From Hirudo medicinalis (Eukaryota; Annelida; Clitellata; Hirudinida; Hirudinidae): a stretch of 64,000 nucleotides of DNA. Location of the stretch: NCBI GenBank assembly GCA_011800805.1, contig MPNW01000027.1:167383-231382 (forward strand). Direction: 5' to 3'. Below are positions 45,701-56,900 of the stretch, one piece after another (position 1 is the first letter of the stretch; the number at the start of each line of letters is the position of its first letter). The notes beneath the pieces are model-generated. The model searched no databases. It had not been told where the DNA came from and saw nothing but the letters and a program-made list of their open reading frames with translations. The position numbers were made by a program, and so were the translations under genes.

Positions 45701-47060
45701 TAAAAGAGGAGCACAAACCACTTTGTCACTTATTTTATCCATCATCCCACCATTCTCTTTCCCATGAACATCAACACGAGCCTTGCATTTCTGTGTGATG
45801 TTCTTTATTGTCTGACCTTTCCTGCCTATGATCGCACCGACATAGTCGCTCGGAACCAATATCCTATTGCCGAGACATTGCAATTAAGATTTCAAGATAA
45901 CAACGCAGATATAAAGTACCTAAGAGGACATCCTCCGCCGTTCCTCACAGGTCTCGGACCAACTAGATTAGGAGCTGAATTGTGACCCATGTTTCGTGGA
46001 CCCCTAAAATTATTGGCCAGTTTACCAGAGGCTGGATTGTTGTTGGTAATTTCAACCTGAATTAAGTTAAAATGAATCATATTGAATTAAAAAAAACAAA
46101 AACTAATTTTAGTTAAGAACATTGCATGACAATTTTGTCATTTCAAAGTGATGGAGCAGACTATATGAATAAGCAATCAACTACCAGTATTCATTATTAG
46201 GAATGATTAATATCAGAACTATTAGCCAACCTTGAGAATGTTTCCCTCCAAGTTGTAATCATTTAAATGCTCACAAGCACTGAAAATATGAACACTTAAG
46301 ATGGATCAGACAGTAACAACAAGGCTTAGAGAATATACTCTGCAGCACTAAACATAACTGCACATTAGAACTCCACAGAGCTTATGACTCATGTGAGTGG
46401 TTCTTGATAGCAGGCCAAAGTTTTATAATCTTCTAAAACCATTAGAAATGAACGCAGGTAACATTTATCGGATGTTTAAGAATTTTAAAGTCAAGTTTAT
46501 CAAATCTATCACAAACCTTTGAGCTTCTTCAGGAGTGTCAAAAATTACAGTGTAAAAAGGCTCTGAATCACTAGGTACTGCAAATGGGAAAGGTTAATTT
46601 AGTGTTTTTAATATGAGCATAGAATTTCAAAACTTAATAACAAAGACAACTTAGAGTGCTATTATAAACTTAACATGCACATATGATAACTAGCACAATC
46701 TTGTTACAAAAATTATATTATTCCCATAATAATCACCTTGGTGGACTTTCTTTACAGTTCCCCAGTTTTTGATCAAGTCTTCAAGCACTTGCTGAGTGAC
46801 GTGACTGGGAACATTCCTAATTTCTATTCTGTTGCTTTGACTATAAAAATGGAAAATATGAAAATAAACCCATTCTCAATTGTCTAAACAAAACACATGC
46901 TGTTTAAAAATCACATGCTTCATATTTATTTCTATTGACAATCCAAGGAATATGACAGAGTACAGATAAATTTTAATTTGCTGAAGCATGTGTATAATTT
47001 GAAATTAAACCGTTTCTTGGGGATTGATGGTTGTTGCTCTGTTTTTGTGACTGAACCCAT
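42743..47060 (-). CDS. IGF2BP: IGF2 mRNA-binding protein (IMP), one RRM and four KH domains
   Basis: Binds target mRNAs in cytoplasmic granules, controlling localisation, stability and translation. Exons (minus): 47060-47011, 46840-46737, 46577-46517, 46279-46231, 46056-45920, 45863-45722, 45649-45537, 45106-44990, 44547-44412, 44303-44232, 44008-43778, 43642-43565, 43301-43062, 42940-42743. They total 1728 nt, giving 575 aa. The protein starts in what is the RRM1-RRM2 linker elsewhere (SIPKKRQSNRIEIRNVP; vertebrate VPKKQRSRKIQIRNIP). An RRM2-like domain follows (to ILKVEITN), then KH1 (SDYVGAIIGRKGQTIKNI), KH2 (DRFCGRIIGKEGKMIKKI), a His/Pro-rich linker, KH3 (NTAVGALIGTGGVTIKQM) and KH4 (HLVGRVIGKAGKNVRELQ). 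All four GXXG loops are intact. The tail is Gln/Glu-rich. An in-frame TAA lies two codons before the ATG. No RRM1 exon was found within ~2.5 kb upstream. Confidence 0.93.
43440..43545 (-). mobile_element. L2/CR1-like 3' tail inside an IGF2BP intron
   Basis: In reverse orientation this matches the 14.34 kb tail (blocks cagaacttcaagacca and ggagggaagctct). It lies between the exons ending 43565 and starting 43301. It is 5'-truncated and diverged. Confidence 0.6.
44845..44905 (-). repeat. truncated copy of the GGCGC-tail SINE
   Basis: A taa-rich run is followed by agttcatttgtatggtgcc and agaggcacct, matching the tail half of the copy at 12.8 kb. The tRNA-like head is absent. It lies in an IGF2BP intron. 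Confidence 0.5.
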
Positions 47061-48194
47061 TTCTGCTTAAAATTATGGTGCCTTCAAAATTCATAAATCC
47101 AACTTAATCTCAACTTTACAAGTCAAAACAAATTATGGTTATAGCGTACCTGATACAGGATGATTTATTCAAAGAAAAATCAACAATTTGAGATTGAGAA
47201 TTTTGACCCTGAAAAGAAAATTCAAGGTAGTCGTAAAGTGTTTACGCACCAATATCAGCAAATTCTCCCCAAAATATCTCGAAATGATGCCGCAAGATGC
47301 AGGCCGCTTACGCCATTTTTCCAGACATGTTTAAATAGGCACGTTTGAGTTCTAATTTTGACACCTATTGGCACCATGGGCAAGGTATATTTTTAAGATG
47401 CAACTTGCACTTCACAAAAAAACATTAACAAACCTAAATGTAAGACTATTATTGAAGGAACACCTCGCTTTCCTACAACCTAATGACCACTCTCATGGCT
47501 AACTTGGCTGAAACGTTTATAACCAAAAATCAAAAATCATAACTGAATGCAATCTCTTTCAATTTTATAGAGTTATTTTTATTTTGTATTATCTTGAATT
47601 TTATTTTACAATATAATTCCTTCCAGTCTTCAAATCTATATTTTTCTCCTTCAATTTTAAGACAAAATTACGAGTTTTTGCTGAAGTATATAAGTTACTA
47701 CTTTATTTTGTTTATTAAAAAATACTTTACGAATGGTACAACCACGATTAAGCTTTGACACACTAATTTTCTAGGAGCAATGCTAATACTTTGTCCACGA
47801 CAACTTTCTATCAACTTTCATGGACATTTTTGTAGTTTGTATTTATCCAGAATGGTTATATTTAATTTAGAATGTCAGCAGCATTCTAATCGTATTTAAT
47901 TTAATAAAATGACAGACTAGAATGAATAATGATTACTAGGGGCCGTCCATTAATTATGTCAACAAAATAAGGGGAGGGAGTTTGTAAAAGTTTTGACAAT
48001 TCTTGATGAGAGGTATGGGAGCTTAAGAATTATTGACGTTTGCATTGTTATTATTTTTTTTAGATGCAAAATCTAAATTGTAAATGATAGATTTATAAAT
48101 TTACTGTTAGTAATTGTACTTAGTATTTTGAAATTGTATCTCAGAGATTCATTCCGACACCAATTCCAGTTTACAAAATTAATGAAGGCCTTAA
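47061..48194. other. upstream region of IGF2BP
   Basis: It should contain the promoter and any 5' UTR exon. A short minus-strand ATG followed by a GTAAGC donor occurs near 47,330, but splicing it to exon 1 does not give an open frame. No RRM-like coding was detected. Confidence 0.4.
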
Positions 48195-48345
48195 ACGATG
48201 ACAATAACGATACAGAGTTTGATTAGAGTGGCTTATGTTCAATAGAACTTCAAGACCACTAATGTAGAGGGAAGCTTTCTCTGAAGAGGAAGGTTTTGAG
48301 GGCGAAGTGAAATCCGGCTGGATCAGTATTGGCAATCGAGGGGGA
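48195..48345 (-). mobile_element. L2/CR1-like 3' tail fragment
   Basis: acgatacagagtttgattagagtg ... cagaacttcaagacca-type blocks followed by ggaagctttctctgaagagg match the reverse of 14.34 kb. Minus-strand reading again gives the LKTFLFRE-type ending. Sequence beyond 48,345 also has open minus-strand frames of unknown origin. Confidence 0.6.
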
Positions 48346-48769
48346 AGTCTATAACGATACAGATTCTATTTTTATTTCTATTCCAGATCTATGGGCCCAA
48401 CAACATCTCCATCCAGTGTCGCACGTCGGGCAGATGATTTGTTGAGGGAGCCCATGGTTGCTGATCTGAGCGAGCGCCGAGCAGGAATTTGTGTGAAGTG
48501 AAAGGCAGGTATGACGGTGCATGACCCAGGAGAGACTTGAAAGCACCAAATGTCTCGGAAAGCAAGTTGCACAGATATCCATCCATTTTCTCCAATCCAT
48601 CCATCGGTCTTTTAAGGTTGATATCATTTTACCTTAGCATTCGACCAAAAAGCATTAAAAATTCTTCAATATTATTTATATTGTCCTTCAGTTCAGTTAT
48701 CACTGCTTGAACTATTAAAATGCGATTCAATGACGGCTGCATCGTCAAAATACTTTAAGTGGCAATAGT

Positions 48770-48900
48770 TGACGAAGGATGACTAAAGAAAGGACCAGGA
48801 AAATTGAATTATGAGGAGAGATTAAGATGTAAATTGACAGACTTAGAATTATTTCTTATAAGGAATAATCAGAGGCGACCTCATAGAAAAATTCAAGATA
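48770..48900 (+). mobile_element. CR1/L2-like RT-tail fragment
   Basis: The plus strand reads LNYEERLRCKLTDLE, the closing motif found after reverse transcriptase in CR1/L2-type elements. The same element type is at 51.2-51.5 kb in the opposite orientation. The frame is short and interrupted. Confidence 0.5.
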
Positions 48901-49261
48901 TAAAGTAATGGGATGTAGATACCCGCCAGAATATATATTCTAATATATGCTCTGACATTAAAATAATTTACACATCTTTAACGCGATATTTTGTAATCAT
49001 GCTTTTTTTTTTAAACTTTTTAAGTTAGTTTTAATGTTCGCGTCTCAATTAAAAGAATTATTTTTAAGAACCTGAATCTCGAACTACCTTCACCGTAAAT
49101 TTCGGATAGATCTTTTTCTATTCCAATGCTGGTTCAACAAAATATCTGCAGTTTATGCAGAAGCGCTGATTTTGTCATTTTAAAAATATTTTTAAAACAA
49201 ATATCTATTTAAAATGTTAAACATATAAGGTTTATAGAAATTATTTAATAAATTTTAAAGG

Positions 49262-49648
49262 TCAATGGAAGTTAATAGAATAATTAATTTTATAAGAGAA
49301 AATTCTGTCAATCAAACAGAGTTTAAAGATTAATTTATAATATCCAGCGCGAAGCTTTTTCCATGGTTGGGAGTTGTATTTTATGATTGGGCATTGTTTT
49401 ATATTTGTGCGGTAGTCTGCGTCAGATAATTTGTGGGAAGGGTTTTGATTTTGCATTAGGCAGTCTTTGAGTCTGAATATAATTTGAAATTTTGATAGCA
49501 ACTGGGACAAAAGTGTTATGGCGTAAAATGGAACCGCTTGAAAGTTCGTTGGTGCTTTAGCTGAGGTGCCCACGTTACGTTCATTTATTATAATTTTTCG
49601 TTTCGGACCTCTGACGGCGAATACCTGTGATATGGTTCTCGACACCAT
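49262..49648 (-). CDS. hypothetical 128-residue ORF
   Basis: An intronless open frame starting MVSRTISQVFAVRGPKRK, with a basic N-terminus lacking acidic residues that would suit a mitochondrial presequence, followed by a hydrophobic stretch (FYAITLLSQLL). No family is recognised and no conserved motif seen. It lies between transposon fragments, so it may be chance or part of an unknown element. Confidence 0.3.
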   Translation of the reverse strand: MVSRTISQVFAVRGPKRKIIINERNVGTSAKAPTNFQAVPFYAITLLSQLLSKFQIIFRLKDCLMQNQNPSHKLSDADYRTNIKQCPIIKYNSQPWKKLRAGYYKLIFKLCLIDRIFSYKINYSINFH

Positions 49649-50044
49649 CGACGATCACACTCAAAGGAGCCGGTTGAAAAAAAGCCATTGTTAAAAGCCT
49701 ATGAAATTTTCGCTAACAGGTTGAACTCGCGCAAGAAAGACGGAGTTGTGCTGAACCAAAATTAAAAAGCAATGCATTACATTAATCACAAGTCAATGTA
49801 CAACGACCTCAACCCTTTTTAATTATGAGCCGTAATAATTTTTTGACTCTGTTTCAAAGAAGCATCCACTGGTTAAAAAAGGCTATGAAATCTTCGCTTA
49901 GCCGGTTAAACTTCTAAAACGGCTAAACAAATCGGGTTCTTCCTGACTAAACATGAAAAATACAAATAATTAATCACAAGACATTCAACAATATCCTCAA
50001 CCCTTTGAAATTTTAATATTATTTGCATACTTTAATTTTGATTC

Positions 50045-50110
50045 AAACGATAACGATACAGAGTTTGATTAGAGTGATGTATGCTCAACAGAACTTCAAG
50101 ACCACTAAAG
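50045..50110 (-). mobile_element. short L2/CR1-like 3' tail fragment
   Basis: acgatacagagtttgattag through cagaacttcaagaccacta matches the 48.2 kb tail and then stops. The following short plus-strand frame (to 50214) is unexplained. Confidence 0.55.
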
Positions 50111-50439
50111 CCCCAATATACACAGGAAGAGATATGTACCTTAAATATCAAGAGGAAATTAAGGCAATGTTTGATTTTCTTCCAAGTCCTACAAGTTTAA
50201 AGCCGAAGGAGTAAAACATACACCAAATTCATCAAGATTTCTGCATTTAAAATGTGATTCCTATAGTTAGTCAGTTACATCCAAGACAAGTTATGCGGAA
50301 GCCCTTGCGACGTGGAATTGATTTACGAATTCGCTTCACTTTTTTAATGATGGAATTATTATTATTTGAAATTATATAATAATGTAATATATATTTTAAT
50401 AACAATTGAACAATTTTCATCCTTTATGATTCCGACTTC

Positions 50440-50701
50440 ATAAGTGAGGTGTCGATAAAACCTCTACTTGCAGAATTCAATCCTGACCCCCACAGGGAGT
50501 TTTGTCCAAGTTATGAACATCGGTTCACACTGGATGACATTATCGAATATAAATTCCGGACCTAAAGAACTTATTTATGATAGTTTAAACTACTCTGTCA
50601 ACGAACAAGCTCCAAAGGCGATAGCCAGAGACGTCGACAAATTTCGAGATCCTATGCCATGGGCCCCTATATTACGTCAATTTTGCAATGGAAAAGAATA
50701 A
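50440..50701 (+). pseudogene. Ulp1/C48 cysteine-protease-like fragment
   Basis: The plus-strand frame contains GSFVQVMNIGSHWMTLSNI followed about ten residues later by LIYDSLNYSV. This is the HW-x-x-hSN ... YDSL pattern of Ulp1-like (C48) domains found in many invertebrate transposon-associated proteins. In that family the His of HW is catalytic. The catalytic Cys region would lie further downstream and is only partly represented, and no upstream exons are seen. I read it as a fragment of a mobile-element protein. Confidence 0.55.
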
Positions 50702-51218
50702 AAATTGCTGCGATTGTAAAATTTTAATATGTTAAAATACCAGCGGATCCCAAGAAATTGCCGGGCCTCTGGGCACTTCCACTTCACGGCGACCCCGACA
50801 ATGGCCTAAATCGTTAGGAATTTAATTTAATTTAATAAGTTAAAAATAAAAATGTTAATTCAAAACGAATTATTAATAACGATAAATTAATATCAATGAC
50901 GAGATATTTCATTTTATTTTAAATTTGCTCTTGTTTATTTTTTCTCACCGTGCTAGCGCATTTTGTATACAATTTCACACCGTGCTCGCACGAAGCTGGT
51001 CCATCGTCTCCGAAACCGTGAGCGATTTCGCTGACATCGTCCGAGAACTTTTTCGTAAGTTTTGGTCAGTTTTATATTAATTTTAAAAGTATTATTGGAA
51101 TAATACTTCTTAATTGTATAATTAAAGCTAACCTAAGTATTAATATAACATTAATTTATAGTGGTTTAAATCTGTCATAAACCACTTCTTTTAATTAAAT
51201 ATCCAAATTTCGATAGTC

Positions 51219-51535
51219 CTATTTTAAATAGTTCCACTGAATCTCCCCATCAAGCTTGTTCTTCAGAATACCTGTTGCTTTCCAGTACAGCTTACATCCA
51301 TGGCCTCTTGTGGAACTGGTTTTGGTGGCCTTAAAGAAATGTTCTGGTGGTAAATCTTCTCTTCCTGTTAATATCTTGAACATTTCTGTGAACCAAGGAT
51401 GACTAAAGAAAGGACCAAGACTTCTGCTTCTCCTTATTTCTAGGTTTGTTAATTTGCACCTTCTTAATCTCTCCTCATAACTCAAATTTCCTTCATCCTT
51501 GTTGCCCTTCTCTGCGCCCTTTCCATACTTTCAAT
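51219..51535 (-). mobile_element. CR1/L2-like retrotransposon 3' coding end
   Basis: The minus strand reads MSYEERLRRCKLTNLEIRR then FKILTGREDLPPEHFF, the standard tail following the RT domain in CR1/L2 elements. Upstream minus-strand sequence (to ~51,535) continues with an ER-A-rich segment typical of the same region. It is 5'-truncated. Confidence 0.75.
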
Positions 51536-51639
51536 GTTATATATCTCTAATCAAGAAGAGAATGAACTAGAAATGTACAAGTTTATTAACTAACAACAAG
51601 TTAACATCCACGGTCACTAAGAAAGAGAGAATGTGACCT

Positions 51640-51705
51640 TATTTTATTATTTATTTATTTATTTGATTAAAATCTGTTGCATGACTAAGATGATTTGGAC
51701 TTGTT
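51640..51705. repeat. dispersed repeat with (TTTA)n and tRNA-like sequence
   Basis: ttatttatttatttgattaa is followed by tctgttgcatgactaagatg and atttggac. The same succession recurs at 63,250-63,312, and the gtccgttgcatagctagatg version at 63,354 runs into a B-box-like segment. Confidence 0.6.
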
Positions 51706-51819
51706 AGCTAATGTTAGATATTGTAATGAAACAAGTATTTGAGTAACAATAGGTGTAATGGTTAAATTATAAAAATAATAACAGTAATAATAATATTAGG
51801 AAAAGGTAGCTAATTGATT

Positions 51820-54800
51820 AAATTATGTCGCTTTTTGCAAATCCATCTGAAAATGAGGTCCACGCTTGTTGGATTGCTAATCATGGAACTCATCTCAGAG
51901 ATTTGTTTGGAGTCTCATTTCTTCTCTCAGGACTGACTGGGCCAGACATTCCATGAGGGGATGCTGGACATTTTCATCCTCCTGAGGGCATACCTGGCAT
52001 TTTCCATCTGGATGATGCTTCAAGAGAAACATGTGTTGAATCAGAGCACATTTTCCAATATGGAGTTTGGAGATTAAAATCTCATACCTCCTTTAGGCAC
52101 ATTGGAACTTGCTCTTTGTTGACATGAGTTTCTCTATGGGTCTTGTAGTGTTGGCTTTGTGGGTCAGTGACCCATCTGGTTTGCCATTGCTGGATGATGT
52201 TGTGGGCCACAACCTTCTGACATCCTTGATAGATGATGGTATCTAACAGTGGTCTGTCCAATGCATTTTCTAATGCATCAGCTTTATTCAGTCATTGCCA
52301 CGGTTTCCAACATGGGTGGGGACCCAGACAAGTGTGACCTTTCTGCCACTTTTTTGTATTTTTGAAATTATATTAAGAGTTTTCTTAACATCTCGGTCAA
52401 TGTGATTGCAATTTTTTTTAGTGCCTCTAGAGTGCTAAGTGAATTGCTCAAAATGACTATATTGAAGGTATCCCCTTATAGGAGTCCTTCATGTGAACCA
52501 GACAGTCCTCAATGGCTGCAAGTTCGATGGAACTTATGCAGCTGTGACTTGGTGATGCTGGAGCTTTGTTCACATTTTCTATCGGGATATATATCCTGAT
52601 TCCTGCCTTGTTGTTAGTCTTTGAGGTGTCCGTGTATCAAATGAGACCTCCCCGGAGATCCTCTATCATCTCGTGCTAACAGCATCCTCAGAGGGTTGTC
52701 CGCTGCGAAGGAGAGATTCGAGGTGTCTGAGGTTTCCTCAGTCTCCAAGTAGGAATTGTGGGAGTTTCCTCTTTGATATCTCATAGGAGGTCTGCTGGAA
52801 GGAGGGACTCGACTTTCTTGTATGGGATCGTCTCACCTCATTTTTTCATTTTGAAGTGGAGCTTAGCTCAAAACTTGGTCTTCCTGCCATCTGAATTGAA
52901 GTATTAAGATTTAACAGATTTATTTTTAATGGATTTTATTTTTAGACCTGAGGGAGTGGTTTACCATGAGCTTCTTACAACATAGGTTAAGAGGAAGCTC
53001 ACTGCATTCCTTTTGCAGAGACGAGGCACTCATTCCCTTCATGTCTACGATCTGTTTGTACCCTCACAACCACAGAAGGTGTCCATTGGGGACGGGGATT
53101 TGTTCCTTTACAATGCGAAGTCTGATGTGGCCTTGCTCTTCTTGACCCTGTTGTTTGTAAATATAACTGTTTGTGATTTAGATGCTGAGATCTTAAAATC
53201 ATTTGCAGATAAAAATTTACCCGTTTTATTGAGCTGTTTCTGTGTGCATGTTGTCATTGCTCTTAGGGAGGTCCTGGTCATCCAGAGAGCAATGTCATTG
53301 GCATACATGGACAGCTCAACCCCTTTGCAAGGGTTTGGAATCGCATTCATCATGATGATGAATAGAAGAGGATTGAGGGAGCTGTCTTATGGAGTGCCAT
53401 TTTCTAAGATGGTGAGAGCTGATTGAACCCTCACTAGAATACTTACATCCTGAGTCAGTCTGACAATGTGGTCCACACAGCCTCAGCCTGTTCTGAAACC
53501 AACTTGGTACTGGTTCAACATGTTTTCATACTCTCCATGAACCATCTGAGTCTTGTGGCAGTCACCCAATCCATGAGCTTGCAAAGAATGGAAATCAGAG
53601 AGGAGAAGTAGGAGGATGTCTGTGAGAGTGGCTTCCCTTTCTTTGGGATTGGGATAAATATAGCTCTCTTCCAGGAATGAGGGACAACTCTGTTTGACCA
53701 GGACTGGTTGAAGAGAGATACAATCCCTTTGAGGCTTAGAAGAGGGAGTCTTTTGAGCATCTTGTAGTGGATGCCATCAGGTACTGGTGATGAGTTACCA
53801 CATCTCCTCAGAGCGTCTAGACTTCGGGAGAGATTTGCGTTGCTGCTGGCTGCAAAGGATCTGGCTAGCATTTCCGCCTTTTCTGTGTTTCCTAGAGGAT
53901 TTCCAGAGTCTGAGGTGATTGGGGATTTATGGACCAGTGCAGTTGCCTTTCAACCCTTTGATGGTTCTCCAGAGAGTGGCGAGGCCAGTGGAACCATAAA
54001 AACTGGCACAGTATTTCTACCAGCACTCTTGGGATTCTTGATGATCTACTGGGCTCTCATAAATTCTTCAATACCTGACTCGCATCGAAGTTGCTGGCAG
54101 ATAGCTGTTCCTTACTTTTTCCTTACAAGAGGCCTTCTGTGTTGAATCTTGTAGGTCAGAGCTATTTTTGGCTGCTTCTGCGATGTAGTCTGTGATGGGC
54201 CATGTTTTCTCCTCCAGGTCTTTTGAAGGTAGCTCCTGGGTGATGGTGGTAAGGCACTTTTCATGGAAAGAGTTCCAGTTGAGTGTCTTCAGGTTTACTC
54301 TGGGCGGTCTTAGGTCCTTGTAGAGTACTCTGTCATTGATCACCATCTATATGATGTAATGATCGCTGACAAAGGTTTTGTTGAGGACCTTCCATATCAT
54401 TTTGACTGCTCAGTATGGAGAGGCCAAGGTGATATCAATGGGAGATATACCGTCATTTGTCACGAGGTACGTGCTCTCACCTGTGTTTAGAATGACAAGA
54501 TTCAGGTTATGCGTCAGGTCTTCCACTATCTTACCTCTGCGATTGGAGTGTCGAGCTCTGAATTTGGGAGAATGGGCATTCATGTCCCCAAAGATGATGG
54601 CATCTTGGTGATCCAAGATTGTTTCCAGCTCCTCTCCTGAGAATGATTTCCCTGGGGCACATAGAAGTCGACAATCTTGAGCCTCTTTGATCGTGCGATG
54701 ACCATGGTCGAGATACACTGAGGGGCCAGGGATGCAATAACGAAACTGTACGACAGATCTTCCCTCACACATGTCGGTATGTCACCCAGGGGAACATCAT

Positions 54801-55780
54801 CCTGCCCATCAAATCACTCAATTTGATATCCTTGGAGTTTGATTGAGTGCCTGCTTTTAAGGATAACATATGGCAAAGTTTTCAAGGAATTCAAAAAGGA
54901 AGCAAATTCACAGGTTTTTGGGCAGATTCCCTTGCAGTTCCATTGAATAATGTTTATGGCTTTATTCATATTGGTCTGCATGTGGGACTGGGCAGGTTTT
55001 GGTGGCAGACTGCACTGCTTCTGGGCAGAGTCCTTGTACATGCATAGGAAAACAGTTTTGGTGATGATGGTGAAAACCTCAAGCTGATATGCGCTCCCTC
55101 CGTTGTACTTCAGATTCTTCAATTTCTTTAATGAATTTAGTTATGAAGTCTGTGGGAGATGCTCAGCAAGTTTCTCAGACGCAACAGCTGCATTTCTCTG
55201 TAGTCTCTGCCACCGCTACCTTATTTTTGGCCGCAGTAAGAGATTTCACATGACTGAAATTCTTAGTTGCCCTAAGGAGTATAGCTTCCTTGTCAATCTT
55301 ATGCTGCAGGCATGTTGCTTGCCCGGTGTGATGGGCTAGTACTGTTGCATGAAGTACAGTGCCTCTCTTCATTTGAGCACTCTTTCAGAAGGCAGACTTT
55401 ACCTTAAAGCTAAGATAGCCTATCTTAACTCTAACAGGGACATTGTTCTGGAAGCTAAGGATGACAACAGAAGAGGCCACCTTGCTTCTGCCGATCTTAA
55501 CTACCCTGGTTGCGCTTTCGCAGACAGTGCCTGACTTAATTGTCTCATCATGGAGGCTGACTGGAACACCGATGATGCAGTATTTAGGCTTGGGTTCAGC
55601 TTCCCTGTTTTGATGAAGACCTCCATATTTTCTTTCGAGGGATCCTGGGGCCCATTGACCTCTTGTATCTTTGTATAGCCTCAAATACACTGCATCCTCT
55701 TCAGCGAACTCCCTGCGATGAACCTTATGTGTCATCTTTACCTTTCATCGCTTCCTGTTGTAGATGACTCTTTTGTGGAT
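51820..55780 (-). mobile_element. degenerate Jockey-like non-LTR retrotransposon, nearly full length
   Basis: About 4 kb in minus orientation with domains in the order of a Jockey-clade element. ORF1/gag-like sequence (~55740-55130) includes KIGYLSFKVKSAF, the segment before the zinc knuckles. An AP endonuclease follows (~55030-54420; IIQWNCKGI, later NTGESTYL). Reverse transcriptase lies at ~53880-53100 (DGIHYKMLKRLP, SWKRAIFIPIPKKGK, MYANDIALW), RNase H-like sequence at ~52330 (VWVPTHVGNRGND), and a C-terminal CQVC ... HPLMEC finger at ~51960. Multiple frameshifts and stops interrupt it. The RT active-site box reads YAND instead of YADD, consistent with a dead copy. Confidence 0.8.
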
Positions 55781-56039
55781 TATCGTGCACAATTGGGTGT
55801 TGGCCATGGTGACGGTTCATTCCTGGCAGGCATTTTTGCACCATCCTGACAAGCACTGCAATTCAATATCCCTGTCAATGCCATGCTAATAAACATATCT
55901 TCGAGCTATCAGTTTCATCCATGTGCATCATGTGTGACCTTCATGATGCCTTTGCAGAACGCAATGCCATAGCACTAAAGGAACAACTGCTTGCATTCCA
56001 AGAAAAAGTACTCCTTCATGCATCAACAGTTTTCTAGCA

Positions 56040-56900
56040 CGACTTTGGAAGGCATGCGTCAATGATCCAGTCCGAAAGTCTGGCCAACGGCTTGTACAAT
56101 ATTCTGTAGCTCATTACTTTCTGTCATCATTTGAATGTCTGTTTGAGTTACTGGCAATTGGTGAATAACATCACTACGAGGTACTTGGGTGTCCTTCTCA
56201 ATCTTTGCGATGATGACATTTTCAGGTTCAGGCAACTTCAAAGCAATGAGTCTGGATAATGTGTCAACCTGTCAAAAGTGGTTCTTCATGTACTCAATCT
56301 TGAAATCATAACTAAGTAGTGAAAACTCCCATCTTTGCAGTCAATTTGCTGAATGAGTGGACACCCCTGTCTTTGAATTTGTACAAAAATAGACAGCAGA
56401 GGTTTTTGATCCTTCAACAGCATGAAGCATCATCCATACAGGTAATGATGAAATTTCCTAACAGCGAAAACCAATGCAAGCACTTCTATTTCAATGTGCC
56501 TGTAGATCTGTTCTGTTTTTTGTCAGATTTATTCCTGCATGTTCTACGGCCTTTTTTGTGTTCAGAAATCAGTGTGAGATCACAGCACCTAATCCCATTT
56601 CATGTCTGAAATGCATGACCAGCAGATCTGACTATAGCACCATCTTCAGTTTGTCAAAGGCAACCTGATGCTCAGCAGTCCACAAAAATTTATCTTCTCC
56701 AGGTCATCCTCTCATGGATTGCATCTCTGGAACAAGTGATTAATTAAAGTTAAAATTGTTATGCCCATGATGGATTTTAACTGCTTCTTGTCCTTGTGTG
56801 GAGACATTTTGCCAATTGCATGGAATTTCTCTGGGTCAACGTCCATCCTTGCTAATCAGATTCCCCAGAAACTTGATCTTTGCGAACGAACATTTCTCGC
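56040..56900 (-). mobile_element. Ty3/gypsy pol fragment (end of RT and RNase H)
   Basis: The minus strand shows IKFLGNLISKDG (RT thumb region), then DKFLWTAEHQVAFDKLKM at ~56,700-56,640, the usual opening of the RNase H region. WEFSLLSYDFKIEYMKNH at ~56,330-56,280 and the following LSRLIAL mark the end of RNase H. Frameshifts and stops break it. No LTRs were recognised at the edges, so this is an internal relic. Confidence 0.7.

Noticed and set aside
47250..47345. Possible 5' exon of IGF2BP (ATG then GTAAGC)
   Set aside because: Joining it to the exon at 47060, directly or through a 59-nt segment near 47,200, always meets a stop or the wrong frame.
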